This document shows positions 25,491 to 34,064 of a stretch of DNA of 64,000 bases, in pieces (the stretch's first letter is position 1; each line of letters begins with the position of its first letter). The notes under the pieces were generated by a model. The model worked only from the letters and a program-made list of their open reading frames with translations. It ran no database searches and was not told the DNA's origin. A program made the position numbers and the translations under genes. The stretch covers positions 124,001-188,000 of the forward strand of contig NZ_VLLI01000006.1 of the NCBI RefSeq assembly GCF_007830615.1, written 5' to 3'. This DNA is from Mucilaginibacter frigoritolerans (lineage in GTDB: Bacteria > Bacteroidota > Bacteroidia > Sphingobacteriales > Sphingobacteriaceae).

Positions 25491-26666
25491 ATGAAATTTT
25501 TTTCTTTCCAAATCCCTATTCTATTGGCATGTATCTTACTGCCGATGTTAGTGATGTCGCAAACAACAGTTGTAATTCCCAATACCGAAGTCCCTTTTCT
25601 AAATCTTACACCTGATTCACGTTCAGGTGCTATGGGAGAAGCCGGTGTGGCCATTTCACCTGATGTAAATGCCAATTACTGGAACCCATCAAAACTAGCA
25701 TTCCTTACTAATGATAATGATGTATCTTTATCTTATAGTCCCTGGTTAAGGTCACTGGTACCAGATATAAGCCTTTCCTATTTAAGCTATGCACATAAAA
25801 TAGACGATCGTAACTCCATTGGTGCATCATTAAGGTATTTTAATTATGGCTCTGTTGCATTAACAGATGCATCGGCGAACAGCTTGGGTACCTACACACC
25901 AAGTGAGTTTCAGATAAATGGCTCTTTTGCACGTAAATTTGGAGATGAATTATCATTAGGATTAACAGCAGGCTTTATTCATTCAAGTTTTACAAGTAGT
26001 GCAGGCTCTACAGGACAGACTGGCAGTCCCGGTAATGCGGTATCTGCAGGTGTTTCTTTATTTTACACGAAACAAACGCAAGAATTTGGCGATGATGCTA
26101 TTTTCTCTTTTGGTACCAACATTTCCAATATCGGCTCAAAAATTAGTTATAGCGCTGATGGAACTAAATATTTTTTACCTACCAACTTAAAAATAGGTGT
26201 TGCCAATACCTGGAACCTGGATGATTATAACCAGGTAACTTTAACTGTTGACTTTAACAAACTATTAACCCCTACACCTCCTGTTAGAGATGGCAGCGGG
26301 AACATTATTTCGGGCAAGGATGATAACATATCTGTGCCTTCCGGTATATTCTCATCTTTTTCTGATGCACCAGGCGGCTTTAGCTCTGAGTTGCATGAAA
26401 TAACCATTTCACCTGGATTTGAATATTGGTATAACCAGCTTTTTGCTATACGTGCTGGATATTTTTATGAAAATGCAAACAATCCCGACAATCCTTACAA
26501 AGGAGGTTCACATTATTTAACATTGGGAGCGGGCTTTAAATACAACGATTATAATTTTGACTTTTCTTACATAGCAGCCAGTCAGCAAAGCAGTCCTTTG
26601 GCCAATACTATACGTTTTACACTTATTGCTAACTTTGGAGGCGAAAGCAATCAGCATAAAAAATAA
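25491..26666 (+). CDS. porV: Type IX secretion outer-membrane protein PorV (LptO)
   Basis: 391 aa. Signal peptide (about 1-24), then a FadL/PorV-type barrel whose N-terminal segment PDSRSGAMGEAGVAISPD-x-NANYWNPSKLAF (about 41-70) is characteristic of PorV/PorQ. Alternating beta strands continue to a final aromatic strand (RFTLIANFGG). PorV shuttles T9SS substrates from the SprA translocon to the attachment complex at the cell surface. It is divergent from gldJ and overlaps ispF by 1 nt. Confidence 0.88.
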   Translation: MKFFSFQIPILLACILLPMLVMSQTTVVIPNTEVPFLNLTPDSRSGAMGEAGVAISPDVNANYWNPSKLAFLTNDNDVSLSYSPWLRSLVPDISLSYLSYAHKIDDRNSIGASLRYFNYGSVALTDASANSLGTYTPSEFQINGSFARKFGDELSLGLTAGFIHSSFTSSAGSTGQTGSPGNAVSAGVSLFYTKQTQEFGDDAIFSFGTNISNIGSKISYSADGTKYFLPTNLKIGVANTWNLDDYNQVTLTVDFNKLLTPTPPVRDGSGNIISGKDDNISVPSGIFSSFSDAPGGFSSELHEITISPGFEYWYNQLFAIRAGYFYENANNPDNPYKGGSHYLTLGAGFKYNDYNFDFSYIAASQQSSPLANTIRFTLIANFGGESNQHKK

Positions 26667-27148
26667 TGGCTAAAATTAAGGTTGGGTTTGGATTTGATGT
26701 TCATCAGTTAAAAGAACAGCATCCTTTTGTTTTAGGTGGAGTTAACTTAGAACACCATGCTGGCGCTTATGGCCATTCGGATGCTGATGTTTTGTTACAC
26801 GCTATTTGCGACGCTCTTTTAGGTGCAGCCAATTTACGTGATATTGGCTTTCACTTTTCTAATAAGGATGACCGCTGGAAAGGCATAAGCAGCCTTATTT
26901 TATTGCAGCACGTAATGGTGTTGCTAAGAGAAAAAGGCTGGGAAATAAATAATATTGATGCTATGGTATGCCTGGAAGCACCTAAGATAAATCCGCATAT
27001 CCCCGCCATGCAAATCAACATTGCAAGGGCAGCAGGTATAAGCGCCGAAGACATCTCCATTAAAGCTACTACTAATGAACAATTGGGCTTTATAGGCCGC
27101 CAGGAAGGTGTTGTAGCCTACGCCGTTTGTTTGATTGAGAAAGTTTAA
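26666..27148 (+). CDS. ispF: 2-C-methyl-D-erythritol 2,4-cyclodiphosphate synthase
   Basis: 160 aa. MEP-pathway enzyme converting CDP-ME 2-phosphate to MEcPP with release of CMP. The metal ligands are visible as Asp11 and His13 (GFDVH) and His45 (DADVLLHAICDALLGAA). The DIGFHF segment and the C-terminal KATTNEQLGFIGRQEG complete the signature. The length is standard. It starts on the last base of the porV stop, so isoprenoid synthesis and secretion genes share a transcript by position only. Confidence 0.97.
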   Translation: MAKIKVGFGFDVHQLKEQHPFVLGGVNLEHHAGAYGHSDADVLLHAICDALLGAANLRDIGFHFSNKDDRWKGISSLILLQHVMVLLREKGWEINNIDAMVCLEAPKINPHIPAMQINIARAAGISAEDISIKATTNEQLGFIGRQEGVVAYAVCLIEKV

Positions 27149-27178
27149 TAATACTTCTGAAAGAGGAGAAAAATATAA

Positions 27179-27220
27179 AAGTTTGAAAGGCATTAGTTTC
27201 TGATAATACCTTTCAAACTT
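27179..27220. terminator. Hairpin between convergent ispF and the GH18-NodB-GT2 gene
   Basis: AAGTTTGAAAGG (27179-27190) and CCTTTCAAACTT (27209-27220) are perfect 12-nt inverted repeats around an 18-nt loop. They occupy the 80-nt gap between two converging genes. There is no strong T tract, so termination efficiency is uncertain. Confidence 0.6.
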
Positions 27221-27228
27221 CAAGTATC

Positions 27229-30200
27229 TTATTGCTGTTCTATAGTAACATCTTTTTTGATCACTACGTTACCGGTGCGTTTTAATGCACCCCAGCCACT
27301 TAACTCACCTTTCAAGGCTTTGCGGACTGATTTAAACAGAACGTAATACATTAACTGCCTCCATATAAAACGCTGTGGAATGATATAAACCAGTTTCTTA
27401 TAGTCCTCTTTCTGCATCCAGAAAGCAATGATGGCTACCAAAAAGTCAATCAATACAAAAGCAACATAGTAAATTAATATTTTACCGGGCTTATCGCCAA
27501 ATAAACCGATGATCATAATTAAATCTGCCAATGGCGAAAACAGTGGCAGAATGATCTGGAATATTAGGATATTAGGCATACCAAGCATTCCGAAAAACTT
27601 ATACTTTTTATTAAACAGCGCATCCTTATTTTTCCAAAAGCTTTGCATTACCCCAAAGCTCCAGCGGAAACGTTGTTTCAGCAAGCCGTTAAGTGTTTCA
27701 GGGGCTTCTGTATAAGCTATTGCTTCTGCGCAATTTTTAACAATAAAACCTTGTTTCAAAATGCGCATGGTAAGGTCACAATCTTCAGCAAGCGTATCGT
27801 AGGTAAAGCCGCCAGCCTTATAAATAGCCGATTTACGGAAAGCACCAATAGCCCCAGGCACCACTGTAATACTGTTTATCAAATCAAAGGCACGCCTGTC
27901 CATATTCTGGGCGGTAATGTATTCGATAGATTGCCAAAGCGTAATAAAGTTATTTTCATTACCTACTTTAACTGTGCCGGCTACTGCACCTATTTCATCA
28001 TCGGTAAAATAGGTCATCAGATGATAAATCGCATCGTCTTTTAACTGGGTATCAGCATCAATACATACTACAAACTCATTTTTGGCATGGCTTATTCCAA
28101 AGTTAAGTGCTGATGCCTTACCTCCATTAGGTTTCGTCAGTACTTGCACCAAGGGATGATTACCATATGCATTATTTACCAGATCGAAGGTTTTGTCCTT
28201 TGATCCGTCATCAACAAAAATTATCTCGAAATCAGTGTAATCAGTTTTGAGTAAACTTTCAATAGTTTTTAAAGCTGTAATCTCTTCATTATAACCAGGG
28301 ACAATGATGCTTACCGCAGGAAGTTTGCTTTTATCAACTATAACCCTGTCAATCTTTTTATTTTCTGCATATTGCCTTAATGCTAATATGGCTATCAAAA
28401 TTACCCTGCCAATTGCTAAAAATATAGCCGATAGAAACAGATATAATAAAAACCAATTGCCATAAAAGTAAAACTGGATAAGCAAATTGTACAGAGAGCC
28501 TAATACCCCTGAGTTGGCATCGTCCTTTATAGGTGGCATCAGGTCGGCCTTGGTTTTTCCTAAAACATCAGCAATGGTGGTAAACTTATAACCATGGCTT
28601 TTAAAGAAATGTATAATTTCGGGTAACGCCTTTACCGTTTCTTCGCGGGTATCGCCACCGGCATCATGTAGCAATAACATGGAGCCAGCATCTTTTTGCT
28701 TTATAACACGGGCAATAATGCTATCAGCGGTAACGCCAGGCTGCCAATCCCATGGATCAATAGATTCACCAATGTTAATGTAGCTTTGCTTACGGCTTTC
28801 TGCCACTGGTATAACCTCTGCAAGAGTTTGGGGTTCAGCATCCGCGTTAAATGGCGGTCTGAATAATATAGTACTTCTGCCTGTTACAGATTCTATCAGT
28901 TTCCGGGTAGCATTCAATTCAAGCTTTACCCTATCAACGCTAATGGTTGAAATATCAGGGTGAAAAAAGGTATGGTTACCGATTTCATAACCCTCATCAT
29001 ACTCCCGGCGAAGAATCTGAATATTCTTTTCAGCCATTGATCCTACCACAAAAAATGCAGCCGGAACATGTTCGCGCTTTAATATATCAAGTATTCTTGG
29101 TGTATAATCAGGGTCCGGGCCATCATCAAAAGTTAAAACTATTTTACCCGGCGCATAGCCGTATTTTCTTATTACATATCTGGTTGGAAGCTTAATATAA
29201 TGCTGATTGGTTATAACAAAATTTGTTGTATCCATCTGCACATTAATCTGCCCTGTAGTTGGGGTAGTTACCAGATCAAGTACCTCACCATCACCGTCAT
29301 AAAAGATCTTGTTATTTAACCCTACTGACGTTAGTTTTTTTATGTCGATACCTGTTTTTCTTAATGAATCAATTGCTAAATTCTTCTGGAAGAATGTCCA
29401 CAATCGCGGATCTTCTGCTCCAAGGCGCCATAGCGCAACGCCGCCAGTTGCCCAATCATCCGCCATCCGGATAACATTAAAATTGGTTGCGGCATCGGTA
29501 AAATAAACCGTATGCTCCAAACTATCCAAATCGAAATAAGTATAGTGCAAGTTTGCAGAGGTAGGATCAAAAGTTATTTTACTTTTATTTTGCTGAGCTA
29601 TACTTATTGCCTGTGCGTAACCCATAGGCTTGCCCACACTACTTTCCGGCCAATCATAAGCCCCACCCGCAATCGTTAAAATAACCTTCTCGCTCGGGAT
29701 GCGGGTACAAATCCTATCTAAAATTTCTTCAACCCATCGCTGGTTTGAAAGATCGCCGGCATTACTTCCTTCGTTATGCTGATCAATAGCCATAACAAAC
29801 AGAAAATCGTTCACGTGCTGAAGACGTTCCAGATTAAAAGCATCATCATCAGGTATAACATTCTGGGTTACTAAAAATCCTTTGGGATGCAGTATTTTAT
29901 AAAGGTCATTTTCAAAAGCGATATAATTCTTGCTGTTGATGTCCTTTATTTCATCAAAATCAAGGTTTATGCCGTTGAATTTATGTCGTGTTAACTGCTG
30001 TGCTATATTATTGATGAATTGCGTACGAAGTTTTTTACTTTTTATAATGCGCTCAACATCCTTACTGTCATAACCACCCTTTTGATTGTTATAATTAACA
30101 TAATTTGAAAGGGTGATCAGTACCGGCTTATGATATTTTTTATTCAGATTTATTAAGCCGGTATCAATATTGGCAACCATGGTATCGCGGCCAGGTGATA

Positions 30201-30606
30201 TAAAAAAGCCTTCGCTTACTACCATGTCCAGCTTTGATATATACTGCACCAGAGAGTTATAAGCCTGAGGCTCCCAGGCCCTGTAAAATGCAGCATTTAT
30301 TCGATCTTTATTATTAGGTCGCTTTAACTGATGCAAGTGCCTGGTATGGGCTAATTTTTGAATTTCGGCCTTGTCAATTTTAAAATCTTTATATTTTTTA
30401 GATTTCTTTAAATTTTCGAGCTCTTCTTTGGTTAATTTTTTAGGAACCGGATTTAAATTCGGCAGATTTGGATACTGCTTTGATGTTACAGTTATAACAG
30501 CAGCCAATACACTGCATGCCAGCACTATAATAATAACTCGGCTAAGCCATTTGAAGCGGATCCATCTACCTGGAGTATCAGTTTGAAAAACCTGTTTATC
30601 AGCCAT
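27229..30606 (-). CDS. GH18-like, NodB deacetylase and GT2 tri-domain membrane enzyme
   Basis: 1125 aa. Order: a transmembrane helix at about 22-42, a GH18-type TIM-barrel domain at about 100-410, a NodB polysaccharide deacetylase at about 480-685, helices at about 708-745, a processive-type GT2 domain at about 763-985, then further C-terminal helices. NodB motifs: Asp494-Asp495 (TFDDGPD), His545 and His549 (HTFFH), Arg583 (RPP), His647 (LLLHD). GT2 motifs: Asp799-Asp800, Asp850 and Asp852, Glu941-Asp942 and QRFRW at 978-982. The GH18 motif reads NGINLDFDE, so the usual catalytic Glu position is Asp218 followed by Glu219. Likely role: synthesis, deacetylation and trimming of an exported beta-linked amino-sugar polymer, comparable to PgaB plus PgaC in one chain. 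The substrate is inferred. Confidence 0.85.
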   Translation of the reverse strand: MADKQVFQTDTPGRWIRFKWLSRVIIIVLACSVLAAVITVTSKQYPNLPNLNPVPKKLTKEELENLKKSKKYKDFKIDKAEIQKLAHTRHLHQLKRPNNKDRINAAFYRAWEPQAYNSLVQYISKLDMVVSEGFFISPGRDTMVANIDTGLINLNKKYHKPVLITLSNYVNYNNQKGGYDSKDVERIIKSKKLRTQFINNIAQQLTRHKFNGINLDFDEIKDINSKNYIAFENDLYKILHPKGFLVTQNVIPDDDAFNLERLQHVNDFLFVMAIDQHNEGSNAGDLSNQRWVEEILDRICTRIPSEKVILTIAGGAYDWPESSVGKPMGYAQAISIAQQNKSKITFDPTSANLHYTYFDLDSLEHTVYFTDAATNFNVIRMADDWATGGVALWRLGAEDPRLWTFFQKNLAIDSLRKTGIDIKKLTSVGLNNKIFYDGDGEVLDLVTTPTTGQINVQMDTTNFVITNQHYIKLPTRYVIRKYGYAPGKIVLTFDDGPDPDYTPRILDILKREHVPAAFFVVGSMAEKNIQILRREYDEGYEIGNHTFFHPDISTISVDRVKLELNATRKLIESVTGRSTILFRPPFNADAEPQTLAEVIPVAESRKQSYINIGESIDPWDWQPGVTADSIIARVIKQKDAGSMLLLHDAGGDTREETVKALPEIIHFFKSHGYKFTTIADVLGKTKADLMPPIKDDANSGVLGSLYNLLIQFYFYGNWFLLYLFLSAIFLAIGRVILIAILALRQYAENKKIDRVIVDKSKLPAVSIIVPGYNEEITALKTIESLLKTDYTDFEIIFVDDGSKDKTFDLVNNAYGNHPLVQVLTKPNGGKASALNFGISHAKNEFVVCIDADTQLKDDAIYHLMTYFTDDEIGAVAGTVKVGNENNFITLWQSIEYITAQNMDRRAFDLINSITVVPGAIGAFRKSAIYKAGGFTYDTLAEDCDLTMRILKQGFIVKNCAEAIAYTEAPETLNGLLKQRFRWSFGVMQSFWKNKDALFNKKYKFFGMLGMPNILIFQIILPLFSPLADLIMIIGLFGDKPGKILIYYVAFVLIDFLVAIIAFWMQKEDYKKLVYIIPQRFIWRQLMYYVLFKSVRKALKGELSGWGALKRTGNVVIKKDVTIEQQ

Positions 30607-30664
30607 TAAATTCTTTTAAATAAAGTCTTGTTCAGGTATAAAGGTTACAAAAAAGGGTTTGCTA

Positions 30665-30826
30665 TTATTTTTGTGTTTTGATTTGTTCTATTGCCGAAAA
30701 ATCAACACCGCATTTGCAATTACTGCCGCAGCTTTTCTTTGCAAATAAGCTTTTATACACCATCCGGCCTACATAAAACACGGCGGCTGCAAAAAGTATG
30801 GCTATTATAATTAATTGAATATTCAC
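30665..30826 (-). CDS. FeoB-associated Cys-rich membrane protein
   Basis: 53 aa from a GTG start (MNIQLIIIAILFAAAVFYV..), so it is easily missed. One N-terminal transmembrane helix (about 4-20) is followed by a basic stretch and a short cysteine cluster Cys33, Cys37, Cys39 (KSCGSNCKCG). This is the plan of the FeoB-associated Cys-rich family, which usually lies near ferrous iron transporters. No feoA or feoB is in the window. A -7 promoter box lies exactly 4 nt upstream of the GTG, which supports both the gene and its start. Confidence 0.75.
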   Translation of the reverse strand: MNIQLIIIAILFAAAVFYVGRMVYKSLFAKKSCGSNCKCGVDFSAIEQIKTQK

Positions 30827-30830
30827 GTCA

Positions 30831-30838
30831 CAAATTTA
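30831..30838 (-). promoter_or_regulatory. -7 box upstream of the FeoB-associated gene
   Basis: On the minus strand this reads TAAATTTG, matching TAnnTTTG, then TGAC and the GTG start. The 4-nt spacing predicts a leaderless transcript. No -33 TTTG is seen. Confidence 0.5.
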
Positions 30839-30927
30839 CTACAATTTACATATATAAGTATAGACAATTAAAATAGTATTTGGTTTAGAGGATGTGCACC
30901 CATGATTCAACAGCCAAATATCATATT

Positions 30928-31764
30928 CTATATCTCCTCCAAACTTAAAACTGCCTGGTTAAGGAAATTAGGTATCATGGTTTTATTGGTATGTGTTATT
31001 TTATCAGGATCATCAAGGCATTCCAGCATTTCATTGTATTTATCAAGGCCATGCTCTCGAACCACTTCCTGCTTTTTTTCTTCTTTCAATAATGTTGTTC
31101 TAATATTGGTTACGTTGGCTTCCGGGTGAAACTGGGTTGAAAAAAAGTAATCACTAAAACGGATAGCCATCATTGCGCGTGGGAAATCAACATGCGGTCT
31201 TTCTTTTTCAATGGCCAATAATTGCATACCCAAATCAGTAAACTTTTTTTCATTTGGGTTGATAACCTGCCACAAACGCGAATCAAGGGCGTAAAAAGGA
31301 TCGTCCATATGTTCAAATACAGGCTCATTTACAGCTGCATGCGTTTGGTGAACAGGCAAAACCCCGAAAGAAGCGGAGTTGCGCATATTTATATCGCCCA
31401 ACTGGTACTTCCGACACATTAACTGGAAGGAATGGCAAACAAAAAGACCATGTTTTTTTTGAGCTGTATTGGAAAGATTATGATCTTCCAGCTTATCAAT
31501 CAACCCGAAATATTTCTTTTCCCATTCTGAACCCTCACTTTCTATCGGGTCGCCGGGACCGCCGCTCGAAATATAAATATCAAAGTTAGTATCTGGTACT
31601 TCAACCTTTTTCCGTACATCAAAAACCTCGTAACTTAAATTTAAACCATGCTTGGTTTTATAATGATCCAATATATGCATAAAGCTGTTTATGGCTCCAT
31701 TTTCAATACCGTTATAAAGATCAAGAATGGCTACTTTTACTGGTAGCTTTGGAGTTTGTGTCAT
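30928..31764 (-). CDS. Class I glutamine amidotransferase-like protein
   Basis: 278 aa. GATase-1 fold: the SGGPGDP loop at about 67-73, a nucleophile elbow with Cys110 (LFVCHSFQLM), and the His213/Glu215 dyad (STQFHPEAN). The elbow differs from the usual G-x-C-x-G: the second Gly is Ser112. No synthetase domain is fused or adjacent, so it is either a stand-alone glutaminase-type or peptidase-type hydrolase or a subunit acting with a distant partner. The C-terminal 50 residues (KEEKKQEVVREHGLDKY onward) lie beyond the core fold. It is divergent from the NUDIX gene. The exact reaction cannot be assigned. Confidence 0.78.
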   Translation of the reverse strand: MTQTPKLPVKVAILDLYNGIENGAINSFMHILDHYKTKHGLNLSYEVFDVRKKVEVPDTNFDIYISSGGPGDPIESEGSEWEKKYFGLIDKLEDHNLSNTAQKKHGLFVCHSFQLMCRKYQLGDINMRNSASFGVLPVHQTHAAVNEPVFEHMDDPFYALDSRLWQVINPNEKKFTDLGMQLLAIEKERPHVDFPRAMMAIRFSDYFFSTQFHPEANVTNIRTTLLKEEKKQEVVREHGLDKYNEMLECLDDPDKITHTNKTMIPNFLNQAVLSLEEI

Positions 31765-31922
31765 TAGTTAATCAATTCGTTTCAACGTTTGCGATGTAAG
31801 ATAATCAACAACATCGATAAAATTAAAATTTTGCTGATAAACATCATTACTACCAGAAAATACATCAGGATAAGTTTTTTATTGAGAGGCACTTTTTGGG
31901 ATATTTTTAACAATTTTACCGC

Positions 31923-32483
31923 ATGCATCACCCTGAAGAAAACCCATGGAAAATTATTGCCCAAAAGGATGTTTATGATAATCCATGGATTAATGTAACC
32001 GAATTCGACGTACTAAATCCTTCAGGAAACCCGGGGATTTATGGTAAGGTCCATTTTAAAAATATTGCCATTGGCGTTTTACCTTTGGATAATGAACTGA
32101 ACACTTATTTGGTTGGGCAATACCGTTTTCCATTGGAACAATACAGCTGGGAAATGCCGGAAGGCGGCGGACCAATAGGAATTGACCCTATAGCATCAGC
32201 CAAACGTGAATTATTAGAAGAAACTGGCCTGAAAGCTGATAAGTGGACCGAAATATTGCGGATCCACCTTTCCAATTCGGTAAGTGATGAGTTAAGCATA
32301 CTTTACCTTGCCCGTGGATTAAAGCAATTTGAGGCCGAACCTGAAGAAACCGAGCAGTTAATGGTTAACAAATTACCATTTGAAGAAGTTTACCAAATGG
32401 TATGTCGTGGCGAAATTACTGATGCAATGACCGTAGCAGCTGTTTTAAAGGTACGTTTGCTTATTATTGAAAACCAGTTATAA
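31923..32483 (+). CDS. NUDIX hydrolase (ADP-ribose pyrophosphatase-like)
   Basis: 186 aa. The NUDIX box is visible at about 82-100 with the core RELLEETGL, preceded by QYSWEMPEGGGP. The region YRFPLEQYSWEMPEGG is typical of ADP-sugar diphosphatases (NudF/ADPRase-like), which hydrolyse ADP-ribose to AMP and ribose 5-phosphate. The upstream Gly spacing is slightly atypical (GGGPIGIDPIASAKRE). The start is ATG 31923, with no other Met before the conserved domain. It is divergent from the amidotransferase gene and followed 41 nt later by plsC with its own promoter box. Confidence 0.88.
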   Translation: MHHPEENPWKIIAQKDVYDNPWINVTEFDVLNPSGNPGIYGKVHFKNIAIGVLPLDNELNTYLVGQYRFPLEQYSWEMPEGGGPIGIDPIASAKRELLEETGLKADKWTEILRIHLSNSVSDELSILYLARGLKQFEAEPEETEQLMVNKLPFEEVYQMVCRGEITDAMTVAAVLKVRLLIIENQL

Positions 32484-32508
32484 TTTTATCCTATTTCCGA
32501 AAAAAATC

Positions 32509-32516
32509 TAAATTTG
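32509..32516 (+). promoter_or_regulatory. -7 box upstream of plsC
   Basis: TAAATTTG matches the TAnnTTTG consensus and ends 8 nt before the plsC ATG at 32525, leaving a leader of a few bases at most. Confidence 0.45.
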
Positions 32517-32524
32517 AGGCTTTT

Positions 32525-33265
32525 ATGAAAAAACTCTTAGGTTATATTTTATCGCCATTTTCTATTCTTGCATTTTTTTTAGTGCTGTTAATTTTCCAGC
32601 CCATACAGTGGATCTGTTACCGTTTTTTCGGGTATTCGGCCCATAAACGTTCGGTTGATCTGTTAAACCTGTGCCTGTTAAGAACCTTTAATATTTTATT
32701 TAACAGGGTTATTTTTATCAACAAACAAAATTTGCCAATTGGACGACCAATGATATTTTTGGCTAATCACCAAAGCCTGGGCGATATACCACCTCTTATT
32801 TATTATCTGCGTAAATATCATGCTAAGTTTATATCAAAAATTGAGTTAACACGCGGTATTCCTTCTATTTCATACAACCTGAAATATGGTGGTGGGGCCA
32901 ATATTGACCGTAACGATTCCAGGCAATCAATAGGTGAAATTATTAAACTGGCCACACGGATGAAAGAGAACAAATGGTCGGCAGTGATATTTCCGGAAGG
33001 GACACGTTCAAAAAACGGGCAGGTAAAAACCTTTCAAGTTGGAGGAATTGCCACCATATTGAAAAAATGTCCTGATGCCTTATTGGTTCCAATTGCCATT
33101 AATAACGCATGGAAAATGGTTCAATATGGCTATTATCCCCTTAGTACTTTTGAAAAAATGACCTGGACCGTACTTGAACCCATAGAGCCTAATGGCAGGC
33201 CAATGGAAGAGTTAGTTTTAGAAGCAGAAAACAGAATTAAAGAATCTCTAGGACAAACCCCCTAG
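32525..33265 (+). CDS. plsC: 1-acyl-sn-glycerol-3-phosphate acyltransferase
   Basis: 246 aa. Membrane-bound PlsC/LPLAT: an N-terminal hydrophobic anchor (about 8-32), the catalytic H-x4-D motif in NHQSLGDIP at about 79-87, the KIELTRGIPSISY region, and the substrate-binding FPEGTRS at about 158-164. It transfers an acyl chain to lysophosphatidate in phospholipid synthesis. The last codons (GQTP, stop TAG) lie inside the G/C-rich inverted repeat starting at 33256, so that repeat forms the C-terminus. Confidence 0.9.
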   Translation: MKKLLGYILSPFSILAFFLVLLIFQPIQWICYRFFGYSAHKRSVDLLNLCLLRTFNILFNRVIFINKQNLPIGRPMIFLANHQSLGDIPPLIYYLRKYHAKFISKIELTRGIPSISYNLKYGGGANIDRNDSRQSIGEIIKLATRMKENKWSAVIFPEGTRSKNGQVKTFQVGGIATILKKCPDALLVPIAINNAWKMVQYGYYPLSTFEKMTWTVLEPIEPNGRPMEELVLEAENRIKESLGQTP

Positions 33266-33335
33266 CCCCTGAAGGGGGGAATTTTTGCACTGCTGCCAGT
33301 ATATTCTTAACACCCCCTTCAGGGGGCTGGGGGTT
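33256..33335. repeat. G/C-rich inverted repeat spanning the plsC/LytTR gene ends
   Basis: Left arm 33256-33281 and right arm 33312-33335 are near-identical in inverted orientation (AACCCCC, then AGCCCC, TGAAGGGGG), and each arm also folds on itself (CCCCT-GA-AGGGG). About 30 nt of ordinary sequence lies between them. The arms contain the plsC stop (33263-33265) and most of the response-regulator stop (33334-33336). It may act as a bidirectional terminator, and looks like a dispersed hairpin element of the genome. Confidence 0.7.
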
Positions 33336-34062
33336 AAATATTCTTCCCGTCAATAATCTTGAAGAATTCATCCCGATAGGTATCCCCCACCGGAATAATT
33401 TTATCGCCCATAAAAATGCGACTGCGCTCAATACTATCAATCTTATTAATGGATACGATGTAGGATTTGTGGACCCGCATAAAATTTTTCGCAGGCAAGG
33501 CATCTTCCATCTTTTTCATGTTTTGAAGCGTGATAATACGCTCTGTAGTAGTAAAAATGGAGATATAATCCTTTAACCCTTCAATAAAAAGGATATCGTT
33601 CAAATATACTTTCTGAATTTTATGCTCGGTTTTAACAAAAATAAAATCGCTTAAAAAATCCTGTTGCGGCTTTTGGGCAGGTTCTGGCTGTAAAGGTTTG
33701 GCTGCGGGCTGTAAAATCCCCTGTGCCTTTTGCACCGCTTTAAAAAAACGATCAAAAGCAATAGGTTTCAGCAAATAGTCAATTACATCCAACTCATAGC
33801 CTTCCAGTGCATATTGGGGGTAGGCCGTTGTTAAAATCACCTTTGCCTTACCGTTAGCTATACGCAGAAACTGTATACCTGTAAGCTCGGGCATTTGAAC
33901 ATCCAGAAAAACCAAATCCACATTGCCTTCTTGTACCAAAGTCAGTGCTTCAATGGGATTAGTTGTAGCCTTTACCATTTGCAAAAATGGGATCTTTGAC
34001 ATATAATCTTCCAGAACATGGAGTGCCAAAGGCTCATCATCAACAATAATACATCTGATCAT
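33334..34062 (-). CDS. LytTR-family response regulator
   Basis: 242 aa. The receiver domain (about 1-115) has the acidic pocket Asp8-Asp9, phosphoacceptor Asp54 (VFLDVQMPELTG), the switch Thr in ILTTAYPQYA, and Lys in LLKPI. A proline/glutamine-rich linker (about 125-145) precedes a LytTR DNA-binding domain (about 150-242: FVKTEHKIQKVYLNDILFIEG, FMRVHKSYIVSI). LytTR proteins usually bind direct repeats about two helical turns apart. A repeat set of that form lies in the divergent region near 35267-35325. The gene follows its kinase after 2 nt. Confidence 0.93.
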   Translation of the reverse strand: MIRCIIVDDEPLALHVLEDYMSKIPFLQMVKATTNPIEALTLVQEGNVDLVFLDVQMPELTGIQFLRIANGKAKVILTTAYPQYALEGYELDVIDYLLKPIAFDRFFKAVQKAQGILQPAAKPLQPEPAQKPQQDFLSDFIFVKTEHKIQKVYLNDILFIEGLKDYISIFTTTERIITLQNMKKMEDALPAKNFMRVHKSYIVSINKIDSIERSRIFMGDKIIPVGDTYRDEFFKIIDGKNI

Positions 34063-34064
34063 TT

